Source of the DNA: Diprion similis
Lineage: Eukaryota; Arthropoda; Insecta; Hymenoptera; Diprionidae
Direction of reading: 5' to 3'
Length of the DNA: 64,000 nt
NCBI RefSeq assembly: GCF_021155765.1
Contig: NC_060114.1
Span: 16,625,501 to 16,689,500 of the forward strand
The notes below the pieces were generated by a model. It worked only from the letters and a program-made list of their open reading frames with translations. It did no database searches and was not told the origin of the DNA. Positions 11,413 through 24,559 of this stretch are shown here, in pieces; position 1 is the stretch's first letter, and every line of letters starts with the position of its first letter. The position numbers and the translations under genes are program-made.

Positions 11413-14400
11413 TATGTAAAACAAGAAGAATAATCGACCTCCTCTTTATCATCAGTTGATTATACCCATTTGTATGTATAAAATATCCGTGTATACGTGT
11501 GTACGTTCGTATTACCAATGGAACAGAATTTGAAACTCTCGAACAACGTCGTTCGAATGTTACTTTCGCGTCGTACCTCTGTTACAAACGTTACAGAAGA
11601 GCTACGACTGTTGTTGAAAACGAACGAATAAAGGGGAATTGAAAAAAAGAGCATACCGATTCGGAAAAGGTTTTAATACCGACATCCCGTCGGTAATTCC
11701 GGGACGAATGGTGTGGACTATATACATAAGCGAACATGAAACGGCGAACAAAAGGTCCGGCTTTTATACGGAAGCGCTAATGTACGTAAAACCATTTCGG
11801 AACCACAACATATCCCGTGATTCACGCTTATCCTGTAAATGTTCACCAAAGGTTGAAAGCTTTTTGTGTCGCTAAAATGGCGGGATGAGGTGGGGGTGTT
11901 GAAATCGAGGAAAGTTCGTCGGATCGCATGGATATTGTTTGTTGATTATTAGTTTATCTGTCCGAGGGGGGAGAGAAAGAGAGAGAAAGAGAGAGTGATG
12001 GAAACGAGCTTTGAACGACGCGCTAAACCTGTGTTTGTTTTTATCATAATTCCCGCGTTTTATTACCGTGCAATGAGCGATATTATAACACGCGATAAAC
12101 TCAAGCCTATGCAGCAGCGATATTGAAAACTGTACGAAGGAGAAACATCGTGGCTTTGATTTAGATTCAACTCAAATAAGTCCAGAGACAACGACAGCGC
12201 GGTGAGAGCTTTCCGCCTCGACCATGTTGAGGTTAGGATTCATGATGCTGATGAGAAACCGTTATTTCGCGGTTTCGAAACTTTTTGGAACTCGGTAGAC
12301 CGTAATAAAACGATACACACTCATATTTCGAAATCTTAGTACCTTAAAAAGCGTGCAAGCATAAGAAAATGACGATTTTTTCACAATGTTTCCTGACGAC
12401 AACCTTACTGACTTCAACGTCGTCTGCTTTGCTTCAACTGTAGGTTTCTCCGTTCTTCGAATACCTCTACACGTTCATGCGTATTCATATCGTCGTTTGA
12501 CACGGACTCTGTTCCATGGATGAATCATTAAGTATATTACAATTCATTGTCGCACATGTAGTAAAGTATTCGTTGTGTCGTTTAGCTTTCACACTAGTTC
12601 CAACGAGTTCGTGTCACAGACCTTCAAACGTAGCGGTCGAATCGAGAATCTTTCAACTCCGTTCTTTTGGAATCTTCGTCGATGCTATCGTGAATCGTCC
12701 TTGTAACATTATAAATTTAATGTTGGACGTACAGCGACATTGAAAATCAGTTTCGCTTTTTTTGATCCTCCATGGCTTTCATCATCACCGGATTAAGGAC
12801 CGTTTTTGTACACATTTGTCTTTAAAATTCACCGAGGTTTTGCAAATAAATTGTTGGAGTTAAATTAGTAAAATAATATTACTCACCTTCGACCGACGTT
12901 TCGAATATCGCCATTATGCTGTTCTTCTGAAAACTGCGTCTTTGATCCCAGTGATCCAGTTCGGATATAACGAAGGTTTGATTGACTATATCGTTTTTGT
13001 CAGCTTCCTTGTAAAACCATAGTTCCGCCGATGTCACGCCGACGAATTGCATTTCGTTTGGTAAATAAAATTTAAAACAATCGGCCACGTATATGCCCGA
13101 CAAGTGGTTCGTGTCGAATTCACAATTCTCAGCATTCTCCGCGTCTGAAACAATAAGAATTTTTTCAGTTCATCCTTTCTCTCGTAGTTCGCGTCTCTTC
13201 CTTTCTTTTCTTTGTAATTGTTATATTGCATACAATTAATACACGCATGCATTCGTGAAAAATATACGTTTCGGCATCGTTTTATCTCCTCAATAATTGT
13301 TGAATTGTTGATTGTTGAATATGTTTATTTCTCATCTAATGTATAACAGATACGCTTAAGGTAATGCAATTTTATGGAATAATTACAGCTTTCCTTTAAA
13401 AACACGAAACGTCGAAGAATTTTTTTTAAACACAGTCCATTTCAATGCTTTCTCAATGATATAAAATAATATATTTTTAGCCATTTATCGCGATGATATG
13501 AAATCCTTTCTGGGCCATTCTCTTTTTTAATTCTTCATTCTTTTGTAATCGAAGATTAAGCGACGAAAAAACGGCAATGCGGTGTACGTTAAATTCGATT
13601 CATCCCAGCATGCCCTGATGAAAATTTAACAATTGCATAATTGACGCGTCAATTACGCATACCTACTTGAGATTGTGTATTTAGTTTTTTGTTTTCCAAA
13701 ACTGTAATCTGTATCTTATTAGCTAATTAGTCGAGGCATAATTTTACTTCGAATTCAATAATTTCAATGTCTAAAACCATTTTATAACCACGCAATGTTA
13801 ATTCGCATAATTAAATTAATCGGTATATGCATCATACATACCATGTCTACAACGATATATACAAACTGCACATCCATATTAATGTACGCATAATCAATAT
13901 GTCAATCGTGCCAATTAAATTTAACAATCCGAAATGTCGCCTTTTTCTTCAATTAATTCGCCGCTCTGTTCACAGACGCGTGTTTGTTATCGAGCATTGA
14001 CCACGAGGCTTCGAAATGACTTATAATACACAACGACGTAGAAAGAAATTACAGTCGGTTAAATTCTACGTTTGCGTTGAATACACCCACTACTACGTTG
14101 ATTAGGTTCTGGTGTTTTTTTTTTTTTTGATTTATTTTTATTCTTTTATTTCAAACTTATTTTATTTTATTTATTTATTTATTTTTTTCAAGCTTTATTG
14201 CGCATGTTCATGTTTCAAACTCGTGTACTTTTACGGCTCAGTGTTGATTATTTTTGCAAACTACGCTTACAGTTCAAGAGAGAGAGAGAGAAATAATGGT
14301 TAAAACACTTGATTAATACAACGTGGGCCACGCGTTATATTCGTTACATGTATTTGCAAATCGAATTTTAGTTGCATCAGCCGTTCGTTTATTGCGACTA

Positions 14401-15836
14401 TTTTCCTATCCACCGTTTAGAACAAAAAATGAAAAAAAAGGTGAAATCTGTATCAGTAGCTGTAGCGAAAGATTTCTGGATCATGGATCGATTTCTGGTC
14501 ATGATAATTTTCTTAGAGAACCATGTCGCTAATTATATTCCATTATAATTTGCAACAATGATTTCTAAATTTTTAGACGATTGTTAGTAGCCTAGGACAT
14601 GCTGCAATAGACTTGAATCACTGCGGAAATGGCCGATAGTTCAAAATTCACCGCTAGGTGTCGCACGATTCTCGCGAGGAAATTTGACTCCCTCTCTTCA
14701 CTTATTATAGAGACTCACTCGACCCGATATATTATCCAACAGATCATCGTATCAGAAACAATCTATACAAGTATGTAACACATTTCTGATATTCTTTGGG
14801 AATATTTTGGGTTCTTAAAATAAGAATTAACTATGATGGTTACGGGTTTATTTTATATTTTCAATTTTATCGCAAAGCGATGTATGAATGGTGTTTTTGG
14901 TCCTTTGAGTAACACATTTTTCACCTGAATTTTCTTACCCGGGGGTTTTTGCGATCGCTGATCACGAATCTGGTGTGAAAATTTGATATTTTCTAAATCC
15001 AAGATGGCGGATCCAATATGGTGGTTATAAAATCGAAAAAAAAAACTATAAAAATTCGATGATTTTGACCGAAACTTGTTACTCGGGGGTTTCTGCGATC
15101 GCTGATCACGAATCTGAAGTCAAAATTTGATATTTCCTAAATCCAAGATGGCGGATCCAATATGGTGGTTATAAAATCGAAAAAACTGTAAAAACCCGAT
15201 GATTTTGACCGAAACCTGTTATTCGGGGGTTTTTGGGGCCGCTGATCACGAATCTCAAGTCAAAATTTGATATTTCCTAAATCCAAGATGGCGGATCCAA
15301 TATGGCAGATGTAAATTAGAAACAACTATCAAAACTCGATTATTCTGATCAAAACTTGTTACTCGGGGGTTTTTGGGGTTATACGAAGTAACAAAGATCA
15401 TTTGAAATTGCAAATTTCGATGATATGCAGACGTACCTTCTTTCGGAAAGACAACTAGCTGGTCAGTTTTTCCGTAGAAACTTTCCACTTGTTTTTCCGG
15501 TCCCGAAGGCATCCCGGGTCTCAGTTCAAGGACGTTTCCGTTAATCAAGGGCTTCGGTAAAGTGGAAAGCGACATCGATACTTCGGGCGGTTTTGACAGT
15601 CTCAGCTTCTTAAGTATCTGTTGCTTGACGTACTCGACACGGAATTCCGTGAGTATTGGGTCGCTCGACGATATCCGGTTCTGGGCACAGCCTGTGCATT
15701 CCGGTAGCTCGCTATCGTCGCTCGATGAGTCAGGGTAAAGGGCTGACCAGACCATCTTAAGCGGGTTCGAAGGCTCCGAAAGGCTACTTTCCAGTCTCGT
15801 CAGGATCAGTAGACCGGTTAGCAAAAACAACCGCAT
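9060..15836 (-). CDS. Activin/TGF-beta superfamily secreted ligand, complete
   Basis: Secreted dimeric growth factor that would signal through type I/II receptor serine kinases and Smads. Four exons: 15836-15437, 13144-12887, 10012-9630 and 9227-9060, ending in TAG. Phases match (1, 1, 0) and the join gives 402 residues. A hydrophobic signal peptide ([20 protein letters not shown]) starts the protein and a propeptide follows. The furin-type site RPKR lies at residues 282-285 and leaves a 117-residue mature chain. That chain carries nine cysteines in activin/TGF-beta spacing: C at 289, ECC, YFCRGSC, APCC and the terminal EACGCM, with the knot core [20 protein letters not shown]. Nine rather than seven cysteines exclude the BMP branch. 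Among insect paralogues (Activin-beta, dawdle, myoglianin, maverick) I cannot choose safely, so no symbol is given. Confidence 0.92.
9228..9629 (-). other. Ligand intron 3
   Basis: GTGAGT donor next to 9630 and TTCGCAG acceptor next to 9227, phase 0. It holds a CACGTG core near 9340 and a poly(T) run near 9450-9463; nothing else is evident. Confidence 0.7.
10003..10190 (-). repeat. Local duplication containing the exon 3 splice acceptor
   Basis: The 46 bp at 10003-10048 (the last 10 bases are the start of ligand exon 3, with its TTTCAG acceptor) recur at 10145-10190 with five differences. This places a decoy acceptor plus 10 bases of exon sequence about 142 bp upstream in the transcript. The spacer (10079-10140) also resembles 10599-10655, so the duplication is part of a larger repeated patch. 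Confidence 0.65.
10294..10522. mobile_element. Small MITE with ~50-bp terminal inverted repeats
   Basis: The left arm 10294-10341 starts AACACTTTAAGGGGGC. The right arm 10472-10522 is its imperfect reverse complement, ending CCTTAAAGTGTTT. The length of about 229 bp and AT-rich centre with no frame fit a miniature inverted-repeat element. A TTAA sits inside both arms, but the arms match beyond it, so TTAA is probably not the target duplication. It lies in intron 2 of the ligand gene. Confidence 0.6.
10523..12886 (-). other. Remainder of ligand intron 2
   Basis: No exon found. Contains (AG)n at 11083-11138, (AT)n at about 11380-11410, and a purine-rich stretch at about 11966-12000. The rest is unremarkable. 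Confidence 0.6.
11083..11138. repeat. (GA)n microsatellite
   Basis: Uninterrupted GA dinucleotides, about 28 units, in ligand intron 2. Confidence 0.95.
14291..14760. repeat. Dispersed ~465-bp repeat, copy A
   Basis: Nearly identical, in the same orientation, to 18709-19187, from AATAATGGT to ATCGTATCA. It shares landmarks such as GGATCATGGATCGATTTCTG and CGCTAGGTGTCGCACGATTC. It has no convincing coding frame and no obvious terminal inverted repeats. Copy A lies in ligand intron 1; the two copies are about 4.4 kb apart. Confidence 0.85.
14935..15370. repeat. Three-unit ~140-bp tandem repeat
   Basis: Units begin at the GGGGG tracts at 14941, 15085 and 15225, with the start of a fourth at 15365 (periods 144, 140, 140). 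Each contains GCTGATCACGAATCT and CCAAGATGGCGGATCCAATA. Diverged relatives of the same unit are seen at about 23490-23640 and 36650-36810. It sits in ligand intron 1, ending about 65 bp from the exon 1 donor. Confidence 0.85.
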
Positions 15837-16615
15837 TTTTCACCCAAGTATTCCCCTTTCGTTTCCTCTTTACTTTTACTCTCCTTTCTTTCTTCTTTCT
15901 TACGGCAACTTTTGTCCCCCCCCCCTCCCCCCCCCCGATTAATTTCGGGTAAAATTTATCACTGATTCAAATCGCCGCGGTAGAATAATATTATAAAATA
16001 GAAGAGATGATTTATCTATTTGGGTTAAGGGGCAAAAAAAAAAAAAAAAAAAACTCACTGTCTTATACCGCAAGTCGATTAGCATACGAAGAAACTTGTG
16101 TTGTTTTTGTGTTTTTTTTTTTTTCTTTTCTATTTTTCTTCTAACAGCAGCTGTTGTGCACAATATACATTCTACGTTATATGTATTATTTTAACTGTGA
16201 TTGAATTACTTCCGTAATACGAGTCAAGTTTGACGGTAGTACAAACGAGATTTTTATTAACGTTTAAGTAGAATTTAGTTATCATCGATGATTTTTTTTT
16301 TTTTTTTTTTTTTTTGTACCGTATCTAGTCCTTTATTTATTAATTTATTTATTTATGTATTTATTATCGTATATGTATTTATTTATTTATATAGTACGTA
16401 GTAGTACGAGCGCTCGGCCGATACTTGCGAAGCTTTCCGCGGCTCTTTAGAACCGTTCTCTTTCGCATGTAACTCGAAACTATACTGAGGATTGAAACCG
16501 AAGCTCATGATCTATGTATATAATGCAAGATGTAACGAATGCGTTGAAAGACGCCCTTTGCCCCGGGAACAAAGTTAGTCCGGATTGGTTAACGAGTACG
16601 ACGCTATCAGCTCCC

Positions 16616-16629
16616 GGAGCACGTGCTCC
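16616..16629. promoter_or_regulatory. 14-bp E-box palindrome GGAGCACGTGCTCC
   Basis: A perfect palindrome centred on CACGTG, about 780 bp upstream of the ligand ATG in a relatively GC-rich patch, with an inverted CCAAT (ATTGG) about 30 bp away. It would suit a bHLH or bHLH-Zip dimer. Function is inferred only. Confidence 0.35.
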
Positions 16630-16857
16630 AAACATGTTGCTTTCCATTTGCTACATCCCAGTCCAAGATCTGATCCATTGACACCAATCAGATCCTCGAT
16701 CCTTGATCCCCAATTCCCGGTCACTTCACTGCTCCTCCGATAATTCGATCCACCAAGTTTTCAGAATTAAAGCACTTTGCTGTGTATTCTCTCTTTTTTT
16801 TTTTTTATTCTTTATTTTTAATTCTTCTTTTTTTACTCTCCTTATTCGCAGGTACTG

Positions 16858-16882
16858 CCCCCCCCCCCCCCCCCCCCCCCCC
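16858..16882. repeat. Poly(C) tract (example of a recurring class)
   Basis: About 25 C in a row. Comparable C runs or C-rich runs are at 15917-15936, 30176-30196, 31301-31323, 35166-35186, 38454-38477, 45462-45479, 46380-46400, 62491-62507 and 63131-63147. Confidence 0.95.
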
Positions 16883-18708
16883 GGTTACCAATATCTTTGG
16901 TCAGGTTTGGTTTATTTATTTATTTTTTTCAAATTGCGAAAATTATTTGGGAGGGGGGGGGGGGTGGGGGTCTTTCGCGATTTCTGGTTTTAAAATTTTT
17001 TTTTTTTTTATCATCATCTCTTATTCAAAAGTATAATCCTTCCGCAAAGATTTTGCAATTTTTCACAATTCTTATCAACGATTTGTTCGTTTTCTTGGTG
17101 CGATAAATTGACGAGAGAAAAAAAAAACAACAAAAAAACAAAAAACAAACGACAGACAGAAAGAAAAAGACCAAGTGAGAATAAAAGATGCCAATTATTC
17201 GGACAGTGACCTACTGTGTGGTTATTTTTGTCTTCGAAAGTGAATATTCGATTGAATGCATTGAAAATTCATATGATTCAAATAAGTCTAATTTGAATCG
17301 AATGAAATGTATTATTTATTATACTCAAGTCGAATAAATACTAGGACAAGTGGAGTAATTCTAATAATTTATTTTTTCCTTGACAAGCATCTGTTTGGTT
17401 TGATTAAAAATTTTCAATATAGGATTATAAAATTTGTGGCTTGAGGAAAATATTGAAACAGTGAAATTATTTTGATCACTTTTTGGTTGGCAATGTTTGT
17501 AGTAAATTTTACGCGTAAAAAATTCATCCAAATAATTGCTTGATATTAGCGTGAGAAAATTTATTGCCAGTGTTTGTACGTTTTTTTTTTTTTTTGTTTT
17601 TTTTTCTTTATCTTAAATTTGTTTTTATTTTTCCGACACGGTTGACCAAAGGAAAATTAAAATCAATTCGATAACATTTTGTCCTCGCAAGTTTCCCAAG
17701 AGAATTTTAGATTGATTTTTCTGCACTTTCAAATTATAATCACGTTCATCATCGCAGTGGCGAACGTTTGATTAAACTGATGAAATGCAGGATGAAAGTA
17801 GTATGTTGATTGGAAAATGACCGCGCGGTCAGTAAGAGGATCAATTTAAGAATCAACGTGCAAGTTTTATGTCTTGCATTAACCTCCTCATCCTTCTGCA
17901 TCTCCTTCTGAGCTTCGTTCGCTCTTTAACTTTTCTATACCTTGTCGAAATTTGATTTTTTATTGTATTGCACGAAAAGAATTTCATATGTTCTCGTTTA
18001 TATTACGGAGGTTCGTTGACCAAAAATCGAAACTATTCATCAATTTTATTACGAGATAGTCGTACATTTAGTACTATTTAAAAATATAAACGCGGTGAAT
18101 ACTGGGATTTAGAAAGAAAAAATTCAGAAATCAAATTTATTATTTAAAACGATTTGTCATGAGAAATGATTGAAGATCACAGAAATCTCTTTCTAATTTT
18201 GAGAAATCATTTAATCAATGAAACATTTATTTGTCAAGTAATTTCTCGTAATCTTTCTGCAATATGTGAGTAATCACGAAATATTGTAATCCTGGTGTAC
18301 CTTTTTTTCCTATTGAAGAACCCGTTGCGACCAACCCACTTAAATTTCGTTTTAACTTTTTCTCCTCCTATAATTGAGCCTTGCACTGTTCATGTTCAGA
18401 GCGAAAGGCAGCGCTAATCGGTTTTATAAACCGTGCAGACGTGCCGCATTCGAGTGTTGCAGCACTCGTACTCGACGAGGGCACAGACGGCTTTAGACGC
18501 TTTTATTCAATGAGACAGATGATTGGTAATAAATGCAATTGCGACTGGCTGTGGTGGCTACTTGTTCTAATTGTAAATTTAACCAACGTTCATCGTCCGC
18601 TGTTATAACCTTATGTAGAACAGGCGTGAATAAACGGACCTAACTACACATATACCTACACACAGATTTCTCAGACATATTGTTTTATACTTGCAATTGC
18701 AAGACGAA

Positions 18709-19187
18709 AAATAATGGTCAAAACACTTGATTAATACAACGTGAACGACGCGTTACATTCGTTACATGTATTTGCAAATCGAGTTTTAGTTGCATCAGCC
18801 GTTCGTTTATTGCGACTATTTTCCTATTCACCGTTCGGAACAAAAAATAAAAAAAAAAGGTGAAATCTGTATCAGCAGCTGTAGCGAAAGATTTCTGGAT
18901 CATGGATCGATTTCTGGTCATGATAATTTTCTTAGAGAACCATGTCGCTAATTATATTCCATTATAATTTGCAACAATGATTTCTAAACTTTTTAGACGA
19001 TCGTTAGTAGCCTAGGACATGCTGCAATAGACTTGAATCACTGCGGAAATGGCTGATAGTTCAAAATTCACCGCTAGGTGTCGCACGATTCTCGCGAGGA
19101 AATTTGACTCCCTATCTTTATATTACTTATTATACAGACTCACTCGACCCGATATATTCTCCAACGGATCACCGTATCAAAAATAAC
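18709..19187. repeat. Dispersed ~465-bp repeat, copy B
   Basis: Second copy of the repeat at 14291-14760, same orientation, with scattered single-base differences. Flanking sequence differs on both sides, which supports transposition or segmental copying and not a large tandem duplication. Confidence 0.85.
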
Positions 19188-21247
19188 CCGATAAGTAATA
19201 GGGATGAAAAATTTAGTATGAAGATTGGAAAATTTGAGAGTCGCAATAGCGAATTTGCAAAAATTCTTATAATTCGATTTTATAGAATTCCAAAATGCGG
19301 ACACACGATCTGAAATATCTATGGAGAATTCAAAATTGAGAAATGTCAAGTTCGTGTATAATATATGGGAACTGAAAAATGGAATCGTCAGAATTTTTTT
19401 TTCATTCGCTGGTCTTGTGAAATATCGAGCTCAGTCTTTCCGCAATGTGAAACCATATTGTGTATGTTATTAGACGGTCAGTTCTTATTGCTGAAAATTT
19501 CGCGGATTCACCACATTTGCGCGATTACATTGTAACATTTTGATAAGAATTTATCGGAGCGTGTGGGTGCACCAATTAAATCTATACAACATTGCGTCAT
19601 CTTTTTTCCCCAAATCGTTATCGTTCGCTGGCAGCGTTTCATTGGCGGTAAAATCAAGGATTTTCGAATTTATAGGTTCTTTAATGAATTGAGAGAAATA
19701 CTGCTAATCTAACTTTGAAATAAATAATATTTCTTTTTTTCCTTTCTCTTTTTCGTTATACCAATATAAAACCTCGAGATCTGTGCGATAAATCACTATT
19801 TTTTCTATCTTTCATTGTATTTATTTATTTATTTATTTATTTACTTACACGTTAATTATCGACTGACTATGCAGAATTCACTATAAATTGTGGGGATGAT
19901 AGAAATTTTCAATTTCAAAAAAAAAAAGCAATAACAATTACTTTAATGTAAACGAAATTACAAAGAAATCAAAAATGAAAAAAAGAAACCGATTGATCTA
20001 TCGAGGTGACATAATAAAACGCGCGTAAACTATTATCGAGCTGTATAGTTCTCGCGATTTTGTTACTATATCGTCTTATCATTGCGTGCGTCTCGGACAA
20101 TTAAGCTCGATTACTCTCCGTTATTACATCAGATTCAATCTAATTGCTAGTATACAAACGCTATCTCCCCTCTCGTTTATCATTATTCTAAACAATTTGT
20201 TACTGTTATTCTTGTTATTATTATGTTTTTTGTTTGTTTGCTTTTTTTTTCTTTCTTTTTTTTTTTTTTTTTACTATTCCTTTGATTTTTTCCTCACGAT
20301 CTGTGTACACATTTTAGCATTTATAATAATACTTTGGCTGAAATTTTGGTAAACAGAAATATTTTTGTAACATGCTGAAGTCTGAAAAAAAAAAAAAAAA
20401 AAAACAACTTTCGAGACTGATTCGAAATGTATGACGTCGGATTTGCTGCTCTCTATTTCATACTCTCCGTCGTCTGAGGTAAGAGAATATTGATAGACGA
20501 ATAGTAAATCTATTGGAAAAACCGATAAGCTTTTAGTCTAAAAAAACAAAAAAAACAAAACAAGATTTTTTTTTTTTTTTTTATCTCACAACATTCCCTA
20601 GAATTCTATGAAATCGTGCAGAGATCATAAACGCTTCTGCCATTGAGTTGATACAGATTTTTGTTCAATTCTAGACGGTGATTTTACGTACAAGTTAAAA
20701 GAAATTATAAACGATAAATACTTTTAACGTTTCATTATTTGAATAAAATTTTGCAAAAATTGAGTAGCTTCGTTTGACGCGTATTAAAGTTGCATTTCAT
20801 TTGATTGAGCTTTTTTTTGTTTTTTGTTTTTTTCTTTTCTTCTTTTTCTTTTCATCTTCAAGATTTTACTTCAACTTATCCATTTTTCTCTTCCTCACTT
20901 AGCAGTACAATTATTGTAATTAATGACAAACAGAATATATATATATATATATATATAGTATTTAGAATCGTAAAAGCGGGCCGCAGAATCGTTACGTTTT
21001 ATCAAATTCATATTCTATGCCGCGTGAACAAGAAACTGACAAAAAATTATTCCGAAAGAAAAAACCCGAGCACACATACACACGCAATTTTCTCGCGTGT
21101 CGAGGGCTGACGAGCATTATAGCACATCGTTTGAATATATGTATAAGCTTTTATTAATACGATTGACACGAAATATTGTCCATATATATTATCTATAACA
21201 TGAAAGTTGTTAGCCACGCGTGCCGTGCGTGCGTGTGTGTGTGTGTA

Positions 21248-21291
<44 letters not shown>

Positions 21292-24182
21292 TATGGATTT
21301 GTACAGTGTATTTCAACTTACGGATGATTGTTGACGAGATGAAGCAAAGTTTAGTAGGGTGTTTAGCCATACGTGATACTCATGCTTCCTAAATAATATC
21401 ACACCACCACCACGTAACCTTGACCGGAAATTGACTTCGCGCCTTGACGTCCTCGTTTATTACTCTTACCATAATTCCCGATTCAAATATCGTTCCATTA
21501 GGAATAGATGATCATCGATGTTATCTTTACGTGCGTGCCGATTAAATTGTTGAATCGTTTTATTTTCAAATCTCACACGTTATATAATGTGAATAATACG
21601 AAGCATTTTTATTCCTTGGTTGAATATTTTTTTTTTTTATTTATTTATTTATTTTTTATTTTAATATTTATTCCATTTTACGAATACGCTGAAATGCGGG
21701 AAAAATGAGAATCGCGGAAAAAATGTGCAAAAAAGTTAACTTTATGCTCGACTCGGGAATAAACAATTTTTCAAACTTACCGCCCATTTTCGGAAATTCT
21801 TATCATTGGTTGAAGCACTTGTGACGCAACGACATTCGTACGTGGCGCCATATCTTCGAGAATTTTGATAGACGAATCATCGTGTCTTATAACAAATTTA
21901 TTTCTCCATGATTCCCCGAAAGATTATACTTAAAAAAAAACGGATTTAAAGTGTCGAAGAATATAATTCAAGTATCAAGGAATAATTACAAAGTAATGAT
22001 AAGAAATCGACGATTTGACATTGGCTTTGTTTTTCATTTGCAATTTTTCCTTGTACGCTATTATTGTCTCGTCTTTATTACGATTATCAATAGTATAACC
22101 TGAACTTTTCTTAATGAAAATATAAGAATGATATTACTAATGACTTTGTATACGTCTTTTGTTTTTAATTACTCGATTACTCTAAACTTGAACCGGTACA
22201 ATCTCATTCCACATATATAGGCTAGTGTTGATTGCAACTTGCGTATATTACCGAGGTAACCTTTATTTTTCTCACAAAAATCAGACGAGCCTCTGAAATT
22301 AAATGATTAACGTGCGAAAACGGTTTTGTATGTACTTGAAATTTGACTCATTGAGAACATCTGAAAGTCGTAAAAGCAACAACAACAAGGTCCTCCGTAA
22401 CTTTCAGATTAATTATGATCAGAGAGTGCCTTGAACTGTTCGGTAAACTGTACTTCAGACTAATTAGAAAATATTCAAACTGATTGCTTTTGCCTTGATA
22501 TATCGAAAAATAAAAATTTATTTTACAACTGGGAAAATATCTTATCTATCCGAGTTTTCGAGTCACGGTATAATCTAAAAATTGAAAATTGTTACTTCTT
22601 TACACACGTGCTCATGTATGTATATCGATGTTCCGCTTTTGTTTTTTTTTTTTTTTTTATACATATTTTACTACAATGACCTTTGACCGTATAACGAGAG
22701 ATAAAACTTACGGTACATATCCGAAAAAAATAAAATAAAATAAGAGGAATAAATAAATAGAAGTATTGAATTAATTCAGTAAATTGCATAATCGCCATTT
22801 TTGCGACTGCTGTTGCATTTACCTTGCACTTATCTATTCGGCACGTTATCTTTTTTTTCTATCTTATTTGGTCGTTCGAAGGGCACGGCGATCATTCGAG
22901 GACACTGAGTTGTTGTTCATTTTTAAGAATTTTTCCAATTTCAGTAAACGTGATTATCGGCGTTTCGTTCAATGTCAAAAACACACTTAAGATGTGGCAA
23001 GAGGCTTCAACGATCGTGTATAAACATCACCGTCAATTGTAATAACTCGGTTCTCAATTATAGCTGGGGAATTTCGTTTTCTAACGTTGGGTATTTGAAT
23101 AGAAAAACATAACCTCAAATTCCGAACATCACAGAAACGACACTCTTTTTTAATTCCCCGTTCTTCTGTCTTTGGACGAAATAGAAAGTTATTTTAATCA
23201 CACCGTAAACGAACAGTTGAGTTTTTACTAGATATCGACCTTTCGAGATCTACCAAATCACCTCCGATAATTTTTTCATTTTTTTGTCCGACCATATCTC
23301 GATGACGAGGTACCGGATTTCAATGATTTTGGTCTCAATCATCAATGCGGCTTTGCCAATATTGGAACTGATTAAATCTTGGCTTTGATCTGGTCACTGC
23401 TTTTTGGATTAATTAGATAACAAGATTCCAAAAAAAAAAAAAAAAAAAAAAAAAAACGAATGGATTTCAATGAAAATTACAACCGACAGGTTTTTTGGGT
23501 CACTGATCACGAATCTAAAGTCAGATTTGCAAAATTTAAATTCGCCGGATTCAATATCTACAAACATTTGGATCTTTATCAAAATTGGTACCCGAGGGCT
23601 TCTGGGTGACTGCCGAACCGATTCTCATGAAATTAGTACAAGGTACGGTTTTTACCGTGAAGGTGTGCAAGCCAGAGCTTTTCCAGCTAATCCCACTTCC
23701 GGTTCTGTAACGGTACTGTGCGATCGTTCCTCGCGCCAAAAAATGACGAGCATTTCGGTTAAAACTGGCTTGTTTGTGTGTTTTTTTTTTTTTTTTTTTC
23801 CTGTTCATCTTTCTCTAAGAAAAAGCGAAGCAGCGACGTTTTACTCTCGATTTCAACGATCGGATTCAAGTTCCCTCACACACTAGAAGCGTGGCAATTT
23901 AATGTCCTGTCATCGGAATTCGAGAGATGACGTGAACTTCGTGCGATAAGAGTCGAGTTGACCCCGATGTCTTGATATCAATTAATGTAGTACGGAACTC
24001 GATTGCAAACCAACACCCGTTTCTGTTACACATTGTATATGTTTATTTTAGATACATTATACGTACGACGATTCTTCAAATGCGTTTCGCATAGTGCATC
24101 CGGAAGTGCGCTTAACGTAATTATAAATTAAATGATGAATAACAAACTTGTAAACAAGTAATTATAAACCGAAGCGTCTAGA

Positions 24183-24232
<50 letters not shown>

Positions 24233-24559
24233 TTGTACATTGTACGACAACTATATATGTATAACAGTAATGAGGATATATGTATTTGTTTTCAATACAT
24301 TTGTAGACATTATACACACACTCACACACACATATATATATATATAATATAACAGTTTCGGAAATGCGCTGTATAGTTAATTTTTACTTACAATTAAAAT
24401 CTATCGGAGAGTGCGGGCTAGCTTGCAAATTGTATAAAAAATTGATTGGTATATATATATATATATGTAAAAAAAAAAAAATAATCAAACAAACAAACGA
24501 ACGAAATCTGATGCGAATTTCTCGGTACTCGATGAAGGAAAATTTTTTTTCACCATTGA
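19188..24559. other. Intergenic region between the ligand and the cathepsin
   Basis: No gene recognised. Rich in homopolymers and (AT)n tracts (21250-21290, 24188-24229). A diverged relative of the 140-bp repeat lies at about 23490-23640. A TTTATT at 24042-24047 is the likely AATAAA for the minus-strand cathepsin. Short open frames here are low-complexity. Confidence 0.5.
24188..24229. repeat. (AT)n microsatellite
   Basis: Long uninterrupted AT dinucleotides. Similar tracts lie at 11380-11410, 21250-21290, 30738-30781, 43450-43490 and 59424-59452. Confidence 0.9.

Larger units (their letters stand above)
15837..18708. other. Intergenic region upstream of the ligand gene
   Basis: Probable ligand promoter side. 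It contains C-rich runs (15917-15936 and 16858-16882), many poly(T)/poly(A) runs and ATTT repeats (16335-16390). A more GC-rich patch at 16400-16740 carries ATTGG at 16583-16587 and a 14-bp E-box palindrome at 16616-16629. No gene recognised. Confidence 0.5.
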
